Assembly (NCBI RefSeq): GCF_007000325.2
Contig: NZ_CP117267.1
Span: 558,001 to 622,000, forward strand
Length of the DNA: 64,000 bases
Source of the DNA: Rhizobium rhododendri
GTDB taxonomy: Bacteria > Pseudomonadota > Alphaproteobacteria > Rhizobiales > Rhizobiaceae
Direction: 5' to 3'
Both the position numbers and the translations under genes were made by a program. Shown in pieces: positions 18,322-26,669 of the stretch; the stretch's first letter is position 1, and the number at the start of each line of letters is the position of its first letter. The notes below the pieces were generated by a model. The model saw only the letters and a program-made list of their open reading frames with translations. It was not told the DNA's origin and searched no databases.

Positions 18322-19077
18322 TCACGCCAGTTGGATCCCTAGCCCGGCATCGCGATAGGGCTGGAGATCGGCCTCCGGCAGCGGGCCGGGCAGGACCATG
18401 CCGGCCACGGATGCCAGCGGCAGGATATGACACGGCGACGATGCGTCGAGCTTGTCAGGAGTGGCCAGCACGAACGTCTCGGCGGAACATGCCGAGATAT
18501 GCCGCTTGATGGCCGCCTCCTCGAAGTCGCCCGTCGAAAATCCATGAGCGGGGTGGACGGCGGTAACCCCGAGAAAAAAGATATCCGGCCGCACCAGTGA
18601 AATCGTTGCCATCGCACTCGCTCCGGTTGAAACCATCGAATGTTTGTAGATCCGGCCGCCGATCAGGATGACCTCGGCCGTCGGATGATGCTCCAGTTCG
18701 CCGGCAATCGTCGGGCTGTGCGTTATCACGGTGAAGGCAAAGCCCCGTGGCAGCTGCCGGGCAATTTCGGCGTTCGTCGTGCCGCCATCGAGGAACACCG
18801 TCTGGCCAGGGCGGATCATGCCGGCGGCATAGGCGCCGAGCCGCTGCTTTTCCCCGGACGACAGGCTGCGGCGGGCAGACAGGTCCGGCAAGTCCGGCGA
18901 CAGCGGCATCGCCCCGCCGTGCACCCTGAGCAGCAGCCCCTCGGCTGCCATCTCGCGCAGATCGCGCCGGATGGTGTCTTCCGACACGCCGAGCATTTCC
19001 GCCATCTGCTTGGCAATCACCTGTCCGTCGCTGCGCAAGGCCGCCTGGATCGTCGATTTGCGTTGGTTCGTCAGCAT
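18322..19077 (-). CDS. DeoR family transcriptional regulator
   Basis: A 251-residue DeoR/GlpR-type repressor: N-terminal HTH (residues about 5-58; KSTIQAALRSDGQVIAKQMAEMLGVSEDTIRRDLREMAAEGLLLRVHGG) and a DeoR C-terminal sugar-phosphate sensor domain (FLDGGTTNAEIARQLP, IGGRIYKHSM, FLGVTAVHPAHGFST). ATG 19077 has AGGAAA upstream; an earlier GTG at 19092 is possible. It faces a DUF4406-like gene, which is a likely target. The inducing sugar phosphate is unknown. Confidence 0.9.
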   Translation of the reverse strand: MLTNQRKSTIQAALRSDGQVIAKQMAEMLGVSEDTIRRDLREMAAEGLLLRVHGGAMPLSPDLPDLSARRSLSSGEKQRLGAYAAGMIRPGQTVFLDGGTTNAEIARQLPRGFAFTVITHSPTIAGELEHHPTAEVILIGGRIYKHSMVSTGASAMATISLVRPDIFFLGVTAVHPAHGFSTGDFEEAAIKRHISACSAETFVLATPDKLDASSPCHILPLASVAGMVLPGPLPEADLQPYRDAGLGIQLA

Positions 19078-19101
19078 GCCGGTTTCCTGCACGAAGTTAA
19101 A

Positions 19102-19157
19102 CGATATTACGCATAATACGAAATATGACTCGACATTCCAGCAATATTATCGATATT
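19102..19157. promoter_or_regulatory. Repeated CGATATT boxes between DeoR gene and its divergent neighbour
   Basis: CGATATT occurs at 19102-19108 and 19151-19157, 49 bp apart, in an AT-rich 117 bp intergenic region. Direct repeats of this kind are usual for DeoR-type binding. Position and repetition only. Confidence 0.35.
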
Positions 19158-19194
19158 CGTGCAAATTGTCGCATCAGGCGACGGGAGACAGACC

Positions 19195-19551
19195 ATGTTG
19201 ATATTGATTGCCGGCCCTTATCGCTCCGGCACGAACGACGACCCGGTGAAAATGGCGGAAAACCTGAAGCGGCTGGAAGCGCCGTCGCACCGCTTGTTCG
19301 AGGCCGGCCATGTGCCGATGATCGGCGAGTGGGTTGCCTTGCCCGTCTGGAATGCCGCCGGTGGAAAAACCGTGGGCGACGACCTTTACGAGGCCATTTT
19401 CCATCCTGTTGCCGGCCGGCTTCTGGCGCTTTGCGACGGCGTGCTCCGCCTGGAGGGCGCATCCAAGGGCGCCGACAACGATGTGCGCATCGCCAGGGAA
19501 CGGGGCATTCCCGTGTGGAACCGCCTCGAGGATGTTCCGGGCTGCGCCTGA
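19195..19551 (+). CDS. DUF4406 / nucleoside 2-deoxyribosyltransferase-like protein
   Basis: A 118-residue protein beginning MLILIAGPYRSGT, the typical start of DUF4406 and deoxyribosyltransferase-like (Rossmann-type) proteins, with later conserved-looking parts EAGHVPMIGEWVALP, CDGVLRLEGASKGAD and ARERGIPVW. The family fold suggests a nucleotide or nucleoside ligand, but no activity is known to me. It is divergent from the DeoR regulator by 117 bp, suggesting control by it and a link to nucleoside or sugar-phosphate metabolism. Confidence 0.75.
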   Translation: MLILIAGPYRSGTNDDPVKMAENLKRLEAPSHRLFEAGHVPMIGEWVALPVWNAAGGKTVGDDLYEAIFHPVAGRLLALCDGVLRLEGASKGADNDVRIARERGIPVWNRLEDVPGCA

Positions 19552-19662
19552 AGTCGGCAGGGGGCGATCTATCGCCCTCTTATCCTCCGATTTTCCGACG
19601 CATGGCCTTTCACTTCGGTGAGAAACGCGCTTATTCTGCTCCCCCAAGGGAGAGGAATCATC

Positions 19663-20283
19663 ATGACAGTTTTGTATTATTCGCCAGGAAGTTGTGCACT
19701 TGCGAGCCTCATCGCCATGGAGGAATCCGGCATCGCCTACGAGCCGCGCCGCATCGATCTTTCCAAGGGCGATCAGAAGACGCCGGAGTATCTGAAACTC
19801 AATCCGAAGGGCAGGGTGCCCACGCTGGTGACCGAGCGTGGCGTCATAACGGAGACGCCGGCGATCCTCGCCTATATCTCTCAGGTCTCGCGCAACGTGC
19901 GACTGGCGCCGCTCGACGACTCCTTCGCATTTGCCGTCATGCAGGCGTTCAACAACTACCTGTCCTCGACAGTCCACGTGAACCACTCTCACGGGCGCCG
20001 GGGCAGTCGTTGGTCGGACGATGCAGCCGCCATCGAGACGATGAAGGCCAAGGTATCGCAGACAATGACCGAGAGCTTTGTGCTGATCGAGGACCAGTTG
20101 CTGGCTGGTCCCTGGGTGCTCGGCGCCAACTATTCCGTGGCCGACGGCTATCTCTTTACCGTCGCCAACTGGCTGCCCGGTGACGGCGTCGATATGGACC
20201 GGTTTCCCAAGGTCAAGGCGCATGGCGAGCGCATGCGCGACCGGGCGGCCGTGCAGCAGGCGCTCGCCATCGAAAAGGGCTGA
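19663..20283 (+). CDS. Glutathione S-transferase family protein
   Basis: A 206-residue GST with N-terminal thioredoxin-like domain (MTVLYYSPGSCALASLIAMEESG, KGRVPTLVTERGVITETPAILAYI) and alpha-helical C-terminal domain ending GVDMDRFPKVKAHGERMRDRAAVQQAL. Beta-class-like Ser/Cys region SPGSCAL is where the active-site cysteine of bacterial GSTs would sit. Strong ribosome site AAGGGAGAGG. It lies tail-to-tail, three bases apart, with another GST gene, so the two are not an operon. Confidence 0.9.
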   Translation: MTVLYYSPGSCALASLIAMEESGIAYEPRRIDLSKGDQKTPEYLKLNPKGRVPTLVTERGVITETPAILAYISQVSRNVRLAPLDDSFAFAVMQAFNNYLSSTVHVNHSHGRRGSRWSDDAAAIETMKAKVSQTMTESFVLIEDQLLAGPWVLGANYSVADGYLFTVANWLPGDGVDMDRFPKVKAHGERMRDRAAVQQALAIEKG

Positions 20284-20286
20284 GCC

Positions 20287-20946
20287 TCAGCCTTTTTCCT
20301 GCCCGCGCGTCGCCTGCATGGCAAGGTAGGCGGGGCGCGACTGGCAGCGCTTGATCCAGGCATCGAGCGCCGGACGCGCATCGAACAATGCAGCTTCGCT
20401 CTGGGCATAGCGAAGCACTTCGGCAACGTTGAGGTCGGCGACCGTGAAGCGATCGCCGACAAAATGGCCGTTCGCCGAGAGATGCTTCTCCAGCACGTCC
20501 AGTGGCCGCTTCAGGAGGCGGCAGGCCACCGCGATCGTGGCCTTGCCGGCATCGGTGCCCTGTTCCCCACGGTCGTAGGTCTGGACAAGGCGGATGCTGT
20601 GCGGCTCCAGTTCCGTCGCGGCGAAGATCGTCCACATCGACAGCAGGCCGTCCTCTTCCGCCGTCTGGCCAGCGAGCGGCCCACCATGCTTGCGCGCAAG
20701 GTAGAGGTTGATGGCGAGCGACTCGTGCATGACGAAGTCGCCGTCGGTAATGCTCGGGATCAGCCCCATCGGGTTGATGGCGAGGAACTCCGGCGACATG
20801 GTGTTGATCGGCGCGCCCGGCGCCAGAGGCTCGTCCAGACGGTGGGCCTGCATGACGGGTATGGATTTGAACGAAATCCCCAGTTCGTTTGCCATCCAGT
20901 AGTTGCGCGATGCGCGCGAGCGATAGACGCCATAAATCGTCAGCAT
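20287..20946 (-). CDS. Glutathione S-transferase family protein
   Basis: A 219-residue GST ([23 protein letters not shown] start, [28 protein letters not shown] in the thioredoxin fold, [15 protein letters not shown] in the helical domain). Not closely similar to its convergent neighbour, so they are not a recent duplication. Substrate unknown; the family conjugates glutathione to electrophiles or reduces peroxides. Confidence 0.9.
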   Translation of the reverse strand: MLTIYGVYRSRASRNYWMANELGISFKSIPVMQAHRLDEPLAPGAPINTMSPEFLAINPMGLIPSITDGDFVMHESLAINLYLARKHGGPLAGQTAEEDGLLSMWTIFAATELEPHSIRLVQTYDRGEQGTDAGKATIAVACRLLKRPLDVLEKHLSANGHFVGDRFTVADLNVAEVLRYAQSEAALFDARPALDAWIKRCQSRPAYLAMQATRGQEKG

Positions 20947-21049
20947 GAAGGTTCCCTCTATTTGCTTATGCCTACAAACCTATCTGGCAGCGCAGGCGAA
21001 CGGAAGCAGCTGGCGTTGATGCAGCGATGAAAGCTTTTGATCGGTCGCG

Positions 21050-22405
21050 CTACGCCAAGCGGTTGCCGAGGATGGTCAGGTGCGGATAGGCCGTGCTGCC
21101 GGTCACGAGGTCGGCCGATGCAGGCTTGTCCCAGAGGAAGGCGACGATTGCCCCCTGGCTAGCGGCCTCGAACAGGTTGTTCGAAATCACCGCCGATCCC
21201 GCCCCGTCGGCGACCGACACCGCGCACCCGACAGGCGCATTACGGACGATGTTGCCAGAGGCGACGAGGTTGCGCATATAAGGCCCCCAGCCGAGCTTGA
21301 AGCCCCAGAGCGGCGCGTTTTCGATGACGTTGCCCGAAATCAGCGTGTCTGCCTCAGCCGAGATGCCGATACCGAAACCGCCGTCTTGTGCATAGGGCGC
21401 CGACAGCGACAGGTTGCGCACCACGTTGCCGGTCACACTGGCGAGCCGGCCGCCCTTGTCGAAATTGGCAATGGCGATGCCATTGGCGGCGCCGTCGATC
21501 AGGTTGCCCGACACGACAGCGCCCTCGAATTCGAATTCGCAGAAAATCGCCGTCTCGCCGGAGCGCAGGCACTGGTTGTCGCTGATCTGCACGTCCGAAG
21601 CGGAGTTGGCTCGCACCGCTGTAAAGGCGCAGTCGGCGATGTGGTTGTCGGTCACCATGACATTGCCGGCCTGATAGACGTTGATGCCGTTGCCGTTCTC
21701 CCCCGTGCCGCCGTCGCGGGCGCCGATGCGGGCGATGCGGTTGCCGGAGATGACGCTGCCATCCTCGCCCTTCTGCCAGCGATGCACCAGAATGCCGCCA
21801 TTGCCGCAATCCTCGACACGGTTGCCGGTGATGGTCAGGGCGTTCGACTGGACCGCATAGACGCCGGCGTGTGCCGCGCCCGAAATACGGTTGCGCTCGA
21901 TCCTGCCCCCGCAGCGCTCCAGATGCAGCCCATTCCCGGCGCTGCCGGTAATCTCGCAACTGCTCAGCAGCAAATCGCCAACGCCATCGAACCGCAGCAG
22001 CCCGCCGGCATCCACGGCCAGCCCGAGGTTCCCCCCGTCGATGACGACGCCGGAGATCTCGATCCGCCCGGCATCGGCCGCCTTCATCAGAAAGCCGCCG
22101 CCGCCATAGACGATGCGCGTCGCCCCGGGGACGCCGATCAGCCGCGTATTATCGGGGAGGGTGAGGTTCGAGGCCGTGTAGTTGCCTGCCGGCAGCATCA
22201 CCGGCCCCTTGTTCCGAGCTGCCGCATCGATCATCGATTGCAGCCCATCCGCCGACACCCGCTTGCGAAACGCCACGCCATCGATGGCACCGCGCATATC
22301 CGAGGCAGCCACATTCCCCGCCGGCCCCGCCAGCGCCCGCGAAACCGCTGCCGCACTCGCCGCCGCCGCACAAGCGCCAAGCATCAACTCACGTCGGGAA
22401 ATCAT
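21050..22405 (-). CDS. Tat-exported parallel beta-helix protein, TIGR03808-like
   Basis: A 451-residue exported protein. The N-terminus carries a twin-arginine signal (SRRELMLGACAAAASAAAVSRALA) and the rest is a series of about 20-23-residue repeats of the pattern GNxIxxxxxxGIxV, giving a right-handed parallel beta helix like pectate lyases. I recognise it as the rhizobial family of Tat-translocated repeat proteins (TIGR03808). A role in polysaccharide binding or cleavage is plausible; no catalytic residues are evident. Confidence 0.88.
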   Translation of the reverse strand: MISRRELMLGACAAAASAAAVSRALAGPAGNVAASDMRGAIDGVAFRKRVSADGLQSMIDAAARNKGPVMLPAGNYTASNLTLPDNTRLIGVPGATRIVYGGGGFLMKAADAGRIEISGVVIDGGNLGLAVDAGGLLRFDGVGDLLLSSCEITGSAGNGLHLERCGGRIERNRISGAAHAGVYAVQSNALTITGNRVEDCGNGGILVHRWQKGEDGSVISGNRIARIGARDGGTGENGNGINVYQAGNVMVTDNHIADCAFTAVRANSASDVQISDNQCLRSGETAIFCEFEFEGAVVSGNLIDGAANGIAIANFDKGGRLASVTGNVVRNLSLSAPYAQDGGFGIGISAEADTLISGNVIENAPLWGFKLGWGPYMRNLVASGNIVRNAPVGCAVSVADGAGSAVISNNLFEAASQGAIVAFLWDKPASADLVTGSTAYPHLTILGNRLA

Positions 22406-22489
22406 GCTCGGCTCCTCGAATGCAAGGGAGTTCGCCTTATGCTCCCTTCATGATGCCGATAAAATCGGACGAGACGCAATCCCGGTCTA

Positions 22490-23275
22490 TCACACACGCC
22501 GGAACCACTCTTTTTCCTGCGTCGCCCTGATCATTTCCAGATCGAAGTCCGCAAAGGCGATCTCGCTTTGCTCTCCTGCCATGCAAACAATCCGTCCTAG
22601 GGGATCGACGGCAAGAGACCGGCCGTCGTTCTTCGGTGCCGGATAGTTGGCCACGGCGACACCAACAACCGATTGGAACGCCATGGCGCGGATGCCTGCC
22701 ACGCGGACATCGCCCACCTCGGGGTCATCGACAAGAGGACTGCTGTTGGGCACGAAAATGACCTCGGCGCCCAAGCGGACGAGGTCGGACGCCACGTCGG
22801 GAAACTCGCGGTCCATGCAGATCATGATGCCAACGGCAACATCGCCGTTCCGGGTCGAAAGGCGAACGACACTGGAGCGGTCGCCCGGTGCGCAGGCATC
22901 TTCCGGTATGTCGAAATGGCAGATGTGTCGCTTTCTCTGCTGCAGCACGATTTCGCCGTCACTGTCGATCAGAACTGCAGCGTTGAAGGGCCTGGGTTCG
23001 GCCCGTTCGAGAAAGGTTGCCACGACGGCAATACCATGCTTGCGCGCTGCGTCGCGAAACCGCTTCACGTATTCCCCATCCGTTACCACTGCTCCATCGA
23101 TCCAGGACGCTCTGGAGCCCGCATCCGCGCCATCATAGCGGCTGTAACCGTTGGAAAACATTTCCGGAAACACCAAGACATCGGCGGCTGCCTTGGCTGC
23201 CGAGGCAATCGCGCTACCAACGTCCGCATCCGGCATGATTTGCGCCAGCCCGACGCGCATCGAATGGGTTGCCAA
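22490..23275 (-). CDS. Carbon-nitrogen hydrolase (nitrilase superfamily)
   Basis: About 261 residues with the Glu-Lys-Cys triad of nitrilase-family amidases: E in LVFPEMFSNGY, K in QQRKRHICHFD and C in GIMICMDREFPD. Likely hydrolyses an amide or carbamoyl compound. The open frame extends far upstream (to 24586) antisense to the exonuclease gene, but the protein family starts here. TTG 23275 is proposed because GGAGGA precedes it by 5 bases; ATG 23260 (MRVGLAQ) is the alternative. Confidence 0.85.
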   Translation of the reverse strand: MATHSMRVGLAQIMPDADVGSAIASAAKAAADVLVFPEMFSNGYSRYDGADAGSRASWIDGAVVTDGEYVKRFRDAARKHGIAVVATFLERAEPRPFNAAVLIDSDGEIVLQQRKRHICHFDIPEDACAPGDRSSVVRLSTRNGDVAVGIMICMDREFPDVASDLVRLGAEVIFVPNSSPLVDDPEVGDVRVAGIRAMAFQSVVGVAVANYPAPKNDGRSLAVDPLGRIVCMAGEQSEIAFADFDLEMIRATQEKEWFRRV

Positions 23276-23521
23276 GACATCCTCCTTGTCTGCATCGCAA
23301 TCGCACATGGCCGTGTTGTTCAAGACAGCAGTCTGTCGATGCGCCCTCGCAAGCACCGAAGGTATCACCGTTTTGCGCCCCATCGACAAGCAGAAACCGC
23401 CCCAGCACATGCCGGCCGTTGCGACAGCGCAGCCATCGAGATCCGCCGTTGACCCATCTAAATTTGCGCGAAAGCGCAGCCGCCTCTGGCCGTCCGGCAA
23501 ACTGTCGCTATCTTGTCCTCC

Positions 23522-24535
23522 ATGAGGCCAGATGCATTGCTTTACCCCGCCCCGGAAGGGCTTTTTTGCCCGGTTGGCGGGTTCTATGTCGACCCGGTGC
23601 GTCCGGTCGACAGGGCGTTGATCACCCATGGGCACTCGGACCATGCGCGGCCCGGCCATGGCCATGTGCTTGCCACACGCCAGACGCTCGATATCATGCG
23701 TATTCGCTACGGCGAGGGCTTTGCCGGCAGCGAGCAGGCGGCGGGCTTTGGCGAGGAGATCGTCGTCAACGGCGTCACCGTCAGCTTTCATGCCGCCGGC
23801 CATGTGCTCGGCTCGGCGCAGATCGCCATCGAGAAAGACGGCCTGCGCATCGTCGTATCCGGTGACTACAAGCGTCGCCCGGACCCCACCTGCGCCGCCT
23901 ATGTCTCCGTGCCCTGCGACGTCTTCATTACCGAGGCGACCTTTGCGCTGCCGGTCTTCCACCATCCGGACCCGATGGCCGAAACGCGTCGGCTGCTTGC
24001 TTCGCTGAAGCAGTTTCCCGACCGTACCCACATGGTCGGTGCCTACGCGCTCGGCAAGGCGCAACGGGTCATCCGTTTGTTGCGCGATTGCGGCTATGAC
24101 GAGCCGATCTATATCCACGGCGCGCTGACGCGGCTGTGCGATTACTACGAGAGCCAGGGCATCGCGCTCGGCGAGCTCCGGCCGGCAACCATCGAAAGCC
24201 GCGCCGACCAGACGACATTCCACGGCGCCATCGTCGTCGGCCCGCCCTCGGCGTTCGCCGACCGCTGGGCGCGACGCTTCCACGACCCCGTCTCCGCCTT
24301 CGCCTCCGGCTGGATGATGGTCCGCCAACGCGCCAAGCAGCGCGGCGTCGAGCTGCCGCTTGTCATCTCCGACCATTGCGACTGGCCGGAACTGCTGGAA
24401 ACCATTTCCGAGCTGCAGCCCCAGGAAGTCTGGGTGACGCACGGCCGCGAGGAAGCCCTCGTCCGCTGGTGCGAGCTGCAGGGCATCAAAGCCAAGCCGT
24501 TGCATCTGGTTGGATATGAGGACGAGGGGGATTGA
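23522..24535 (+). CDS. Ligase-associated DNA exonuclease (metallo-beta-lactamase fold)
   Basis: A 337-residue metallo-beta-lactamase/beta-CASP-type nuclease. The metal-binding motif HGHSDH is at residues 36-41, followed by HAAGHVLGSAQI, VSGDYKRR and the C-terminal VTHGREEALVRW. It matches the family of ligase-associated exonucleases (TIGR04122, LexoC), thought to work in DNA repair with the adjacent ATP-dependent ligase, an Lhr-type helicase and a phosphoesterase. Only the ligase is present here, 403 bp downstream, beyond two hairpin repeats. Confidence 0.92.
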   Translation: MRPDALLYPAPEGLFCPVGGFYVDPVRPVDRALITHGHSDHARPGHGHVLATRQTLDIMRIRYGEGFAGSEQAAGFGEEIVVNGVTVSFHAAGHVLGSAQIAIEKDGLRIVVSGDYKRRPDPTCAAYVSVPCDVFITEATFALPVFHHPDPMAETRRLLASLKQFPDRTHMVGAYALGKAQRVIRLLRDCGYDEPIYIHGALTRLCDYYESQGIALGELRPATIESRADQTTFHGAIVVGPPSAFADRWARRFHDPVSAFASGWMMVRQRAKQRGVELPLVISDHCDWPELLETISELQPQEVWVTHGREEALVRWCELQGIKAKPLHLVGYEDEGD

Positions 24536-24610
24536 TGCATCATCGTCTACCGGCTGCAGCTTCCCAGGCAGCGTTGTTTGGGACACGTGCAGAAGCTCCC
24601 ATCTCCCTCT

Positions 24611-24734
24611 TTCCTGTGCTCGTCACAGGAATCCAGCCACCGTGCGTCTGCACGGTGAGAGGACCTTTGCCTCACTGCGACAGTCTCACGCAGCGCCGAC
24701 GCGCTGCACTGGATTCCTGTGACGAGCACAGGAA
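24611..24734. repeat. Long palindromic repeat, copy 1
   Basis: Inverted arms of 26 bases (24611-24636 and 24709-24734) match perfectly; the arm begins TTCCTGTGCTCGTCACAGG. The loop is 72 bases and carries a further internal dyad (ACCGTGCG/CGCACGGT-like). The same element occurs twice at 30411-30837. Similar hairpin repeats are common between genes of Rhizobiaceae. Confidence 0.9.
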
Positions 24735-24805
24735 TGAGGGGAAGGAGGGGACTGAGGCCGGGGGAGCGATTGAGGCGGGATTGGTGGAAGCGCTGCGTTT
24801 CTTTA

Positions 24806-24928
24806 CCTCCCCCTCGATGGGGGAGGTCGCGGCAAAGCCGCGGGTGGGGGTGATCTGCGGCAAGGTCGGAGCTTGTGGCAGTCACCCCGCCCCGTCGCTA
24901 CGCGCCGACCCTCCCCATGAAGGGGAGG
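24806..24928. repeat. GC-rich mosaic hairpin element
   Basis: Left end CCTCCCC-N7-GGGGAGG (24806-24826), then CGCGGC-AAA-GCCGCG (24828-24842), and right end CCCTCCCC-N5-GGGGAGGG (24907-24927). The outer ends are also complementary to each other. It resembles the intergenic mosaic elements of rhizobia. The right hairpin includes the only Shine-Dalgarno-like run before the ligase ATG. Confidence 0.75.
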
Positions 24929-24938
24929 GTGCATACTC

Positions 24939-26576
24939 ATGAAAGCCTTCGCCGATCTCCTCGATCGCCTGGTTCTGACGCCGAGCCGGAACGGCAAGCT
25001 GAAGCTGCTGACCGATTACTTCCGCGACACGCCGGATCCTGACCGCGGCTATGGCTTGGCGGCCATTGCCGGCACGCTCGATGTGCGCAACGTCAAGCCG
25101 GCGATGCTGCGCGAGCTGGTGCTGGAGCGGATGGATGCGGTGCTGTTCCGCTATTCCTACGACTACGTCGGCGATCTCGCCGAGACAATCTCGCTGGTCT
25201 GGGACAATGACGCCGATATCGAGCGGGCGCCGACAGATAAGCCAGGTCTCGGCCAGGTCATCGACGAGATGAATGCGCTCGGCCGCACCGAGGTGCGTGG
25301 GTTCGTGCGCGACATGCTCGACAGGCTCGATCCCTCCGGTCGCTTCGCCTTCCTGAAGCTTGCCACTGGCGCCATGCGCATCGGTGTGTCGGCGCGGCTT
25401 GCCAAGCAGGCGCTGGCTGAATTGTCGGGCAAGGACGTCACCGAGATCGAGACGCTGTGGCACGGGTTGGAGCCACCCTATGTGACGCTTTTCCAGTGGC
25501 TCGAGGGCAAGGGCGACCGGCCGCTGCTGGCAACGCCGGCGATCTTCCACTCCGTCATGCTGGCAAACCCGGTCGAGCCCGGCAATCTCGACGGCCTCGA
25601 CCCGAAGGACTTTGCCGCCGAATGGAAATGGGACGGCATCCGCGTCCAGCTGTCGCGCTCGGGCTCGACGTCGAAGGTCTACTCGCGCTCGGGCGACGAT
25701 ATCTCCGGCGCCTTCCCGGACGTGGTGGACGCCATCACCTTCGAGGGCGTCATCGACGGCGAACTGCTGATCGGCGGCACCGCGCGCTCGAACAACCCGA
25801 CCCGTACGTTCTCCGACCTCCAGCAGCGGCTGAACCGCAAGACGGTGAACGCCCAGATGCTCGCCGACTACCCGGCGTTCATCCGCACTTACGACCTGTT
25901 GTTCGACGGCGACGAGGATGTCCGCGCCCGGGGTTTCATCGAGCGTCGCAACCGCCTGGCCGAGATCATCGAGCACGCGCCGCACGACCGTTTCGATCTC
26001 TCGGCACTCGTCGATTTCACCGACTGGGACGAGCTCGACAGGCTCCGCGCAGCCCCCCCCGATCCTGTCATCGAAGGGGTGATGATCAAGCGCCGCGACA
26101 GCCCCTACACAGCTGGCCGCGCCAAGGGGCCGTGGTTCAAGTGGAAGCGAAATCCGTTCAACATCGACGCGGTGCTGATGTATGCCCAGCGCGGCCACGG
26201 CAAGCGCTCGAGCTACTATTCCGATTTCACCTTCGGCGTCTGGTCGACGACACCGGAGGGAGAGCAGCTCGTGCCGGTCGGCAAGGCCTATTTCGGCTTC
26301 ACGGATGCCGAGCTGGAGGTGCTCGACAAGTTCGTGCGCAACAACACGGTCGAGCGCTTCGGTCCGGTACGGTCGGTGAGGGCGGAGCGTGAATTCGGCT
26401 TCGTGGTCGAGGTCGCCTTCGAGGGCATCAACCGCTCGAGCCGGCACAAGTCCGGCGTGGCCATGCGCTTCCCGCGGATCGCCCGTTTGCGGCAGGATAA
26501 ACCGCCTTTCGAGGCCGATCGGCTGGAAACACTGGTGGCAATGATTGACGCCAAGACCTCTCCCGCCGAATATTAG
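24939..26576 (+). CDS. ATP-dependent DNA ligase, exonuclease-associated type
   Basis: A 545-residue ATP-dependent DNA ligase of the bacterial type paired with LexoC and Lhr helicase (TIGR04120-like). It has an N-terminal DNA-binding domain (1-200), the adenylation motif EWKWDGIR with active Lys K230, motif III-like FIRTYDLLFDG, motif IV EGVMIKRR, motif V GPWFKWKR and an OB domain. Unlike LigD there is no polymerase or phosphoesterase domain. Probably acts in repair of DNA damage, seals nicks. The ATG follows GGGGAGGG that is part of a hairpin element, so translation may be structure-controlled. Confidence 0.93.
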   Translation: MKAFADLLDRLVLTPSRNGKLKLLTDYFRDTPDPDRGYGLAAIAGTLDVRNVKPAMLRELVLERMDAVLFRYSYDYVGDLAETISLVWDNDADIERAPTDKPGLGQVIDEMNALGRTEVRGFVRDMLDRLDPSGRFAFLKLATGAMRIGVSARLAKQALAELSGKDVTEIETLWHGLEPPYVTLFQWLEGKGDRPLLATPAIFHSVMLANPVEPGNLDGLDPKDFAAEWKWDGIRVQLSRSGSTSKVYSRSGDDISGAFPDVVDAITFEGVIDGELLIGGTARSNNPTRTFSDLQQRLNRKTVNAQMLADYPAFIRTYDLLFDGDEDVRARGFIERRNRLAEIIEHAPHDRFDLSALVDFTDWDELDRLRAAPPDPVIEGVMIKRRDSPYTAGRAKGPWFKWKRNPFNIDAVLMYAQRGHGKRSSYYSDFTFGVWSTTPEGEQLVPVGKAYFGFTDAELEVLDKFVRNNTVERFGPVRSVRAEREFGFVVEVAFEGINRSSRHKSGVAMRFPRIARLRQDKPPFEADRLETLVAMIDAKTSPAEY

Positions 26577-26669
26577 CGTCAATGCGAATCCTCACCACAA
26601 AGTGAGTTGGCGCCGACTTTCAACCCGTGCAGACTTGGTCTGGCGGGGAACCACGACGGAGCTTTGACT

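Larger units (their letters stand above)
24536..24938. other. Exonuclease-ligase intergenic region, filled by repeats
   Basis: 403 bp without a gene. It contains a long hairpin repeat (24611-24734) and a second GC-rich mosaic hairpin element (24806-24928) that abuts the ligase start. Open frames seen here translate the repeats and have no protein character. Confidence 0.8.

Noticed and set aside
23276..24586. Long N-terminal extension of the nitrilase-family frame
   Set aside because: The extra ~437 residues are antisense to the exonuclease gene; the family start and a GGAGGA site are at 23275.
24882..26582. 566-residue minus-strand open frame
   Set aside because: Antisense to the DNA ligase gene with all ligase motifs in place on the plus strand; begins and ends without signals.
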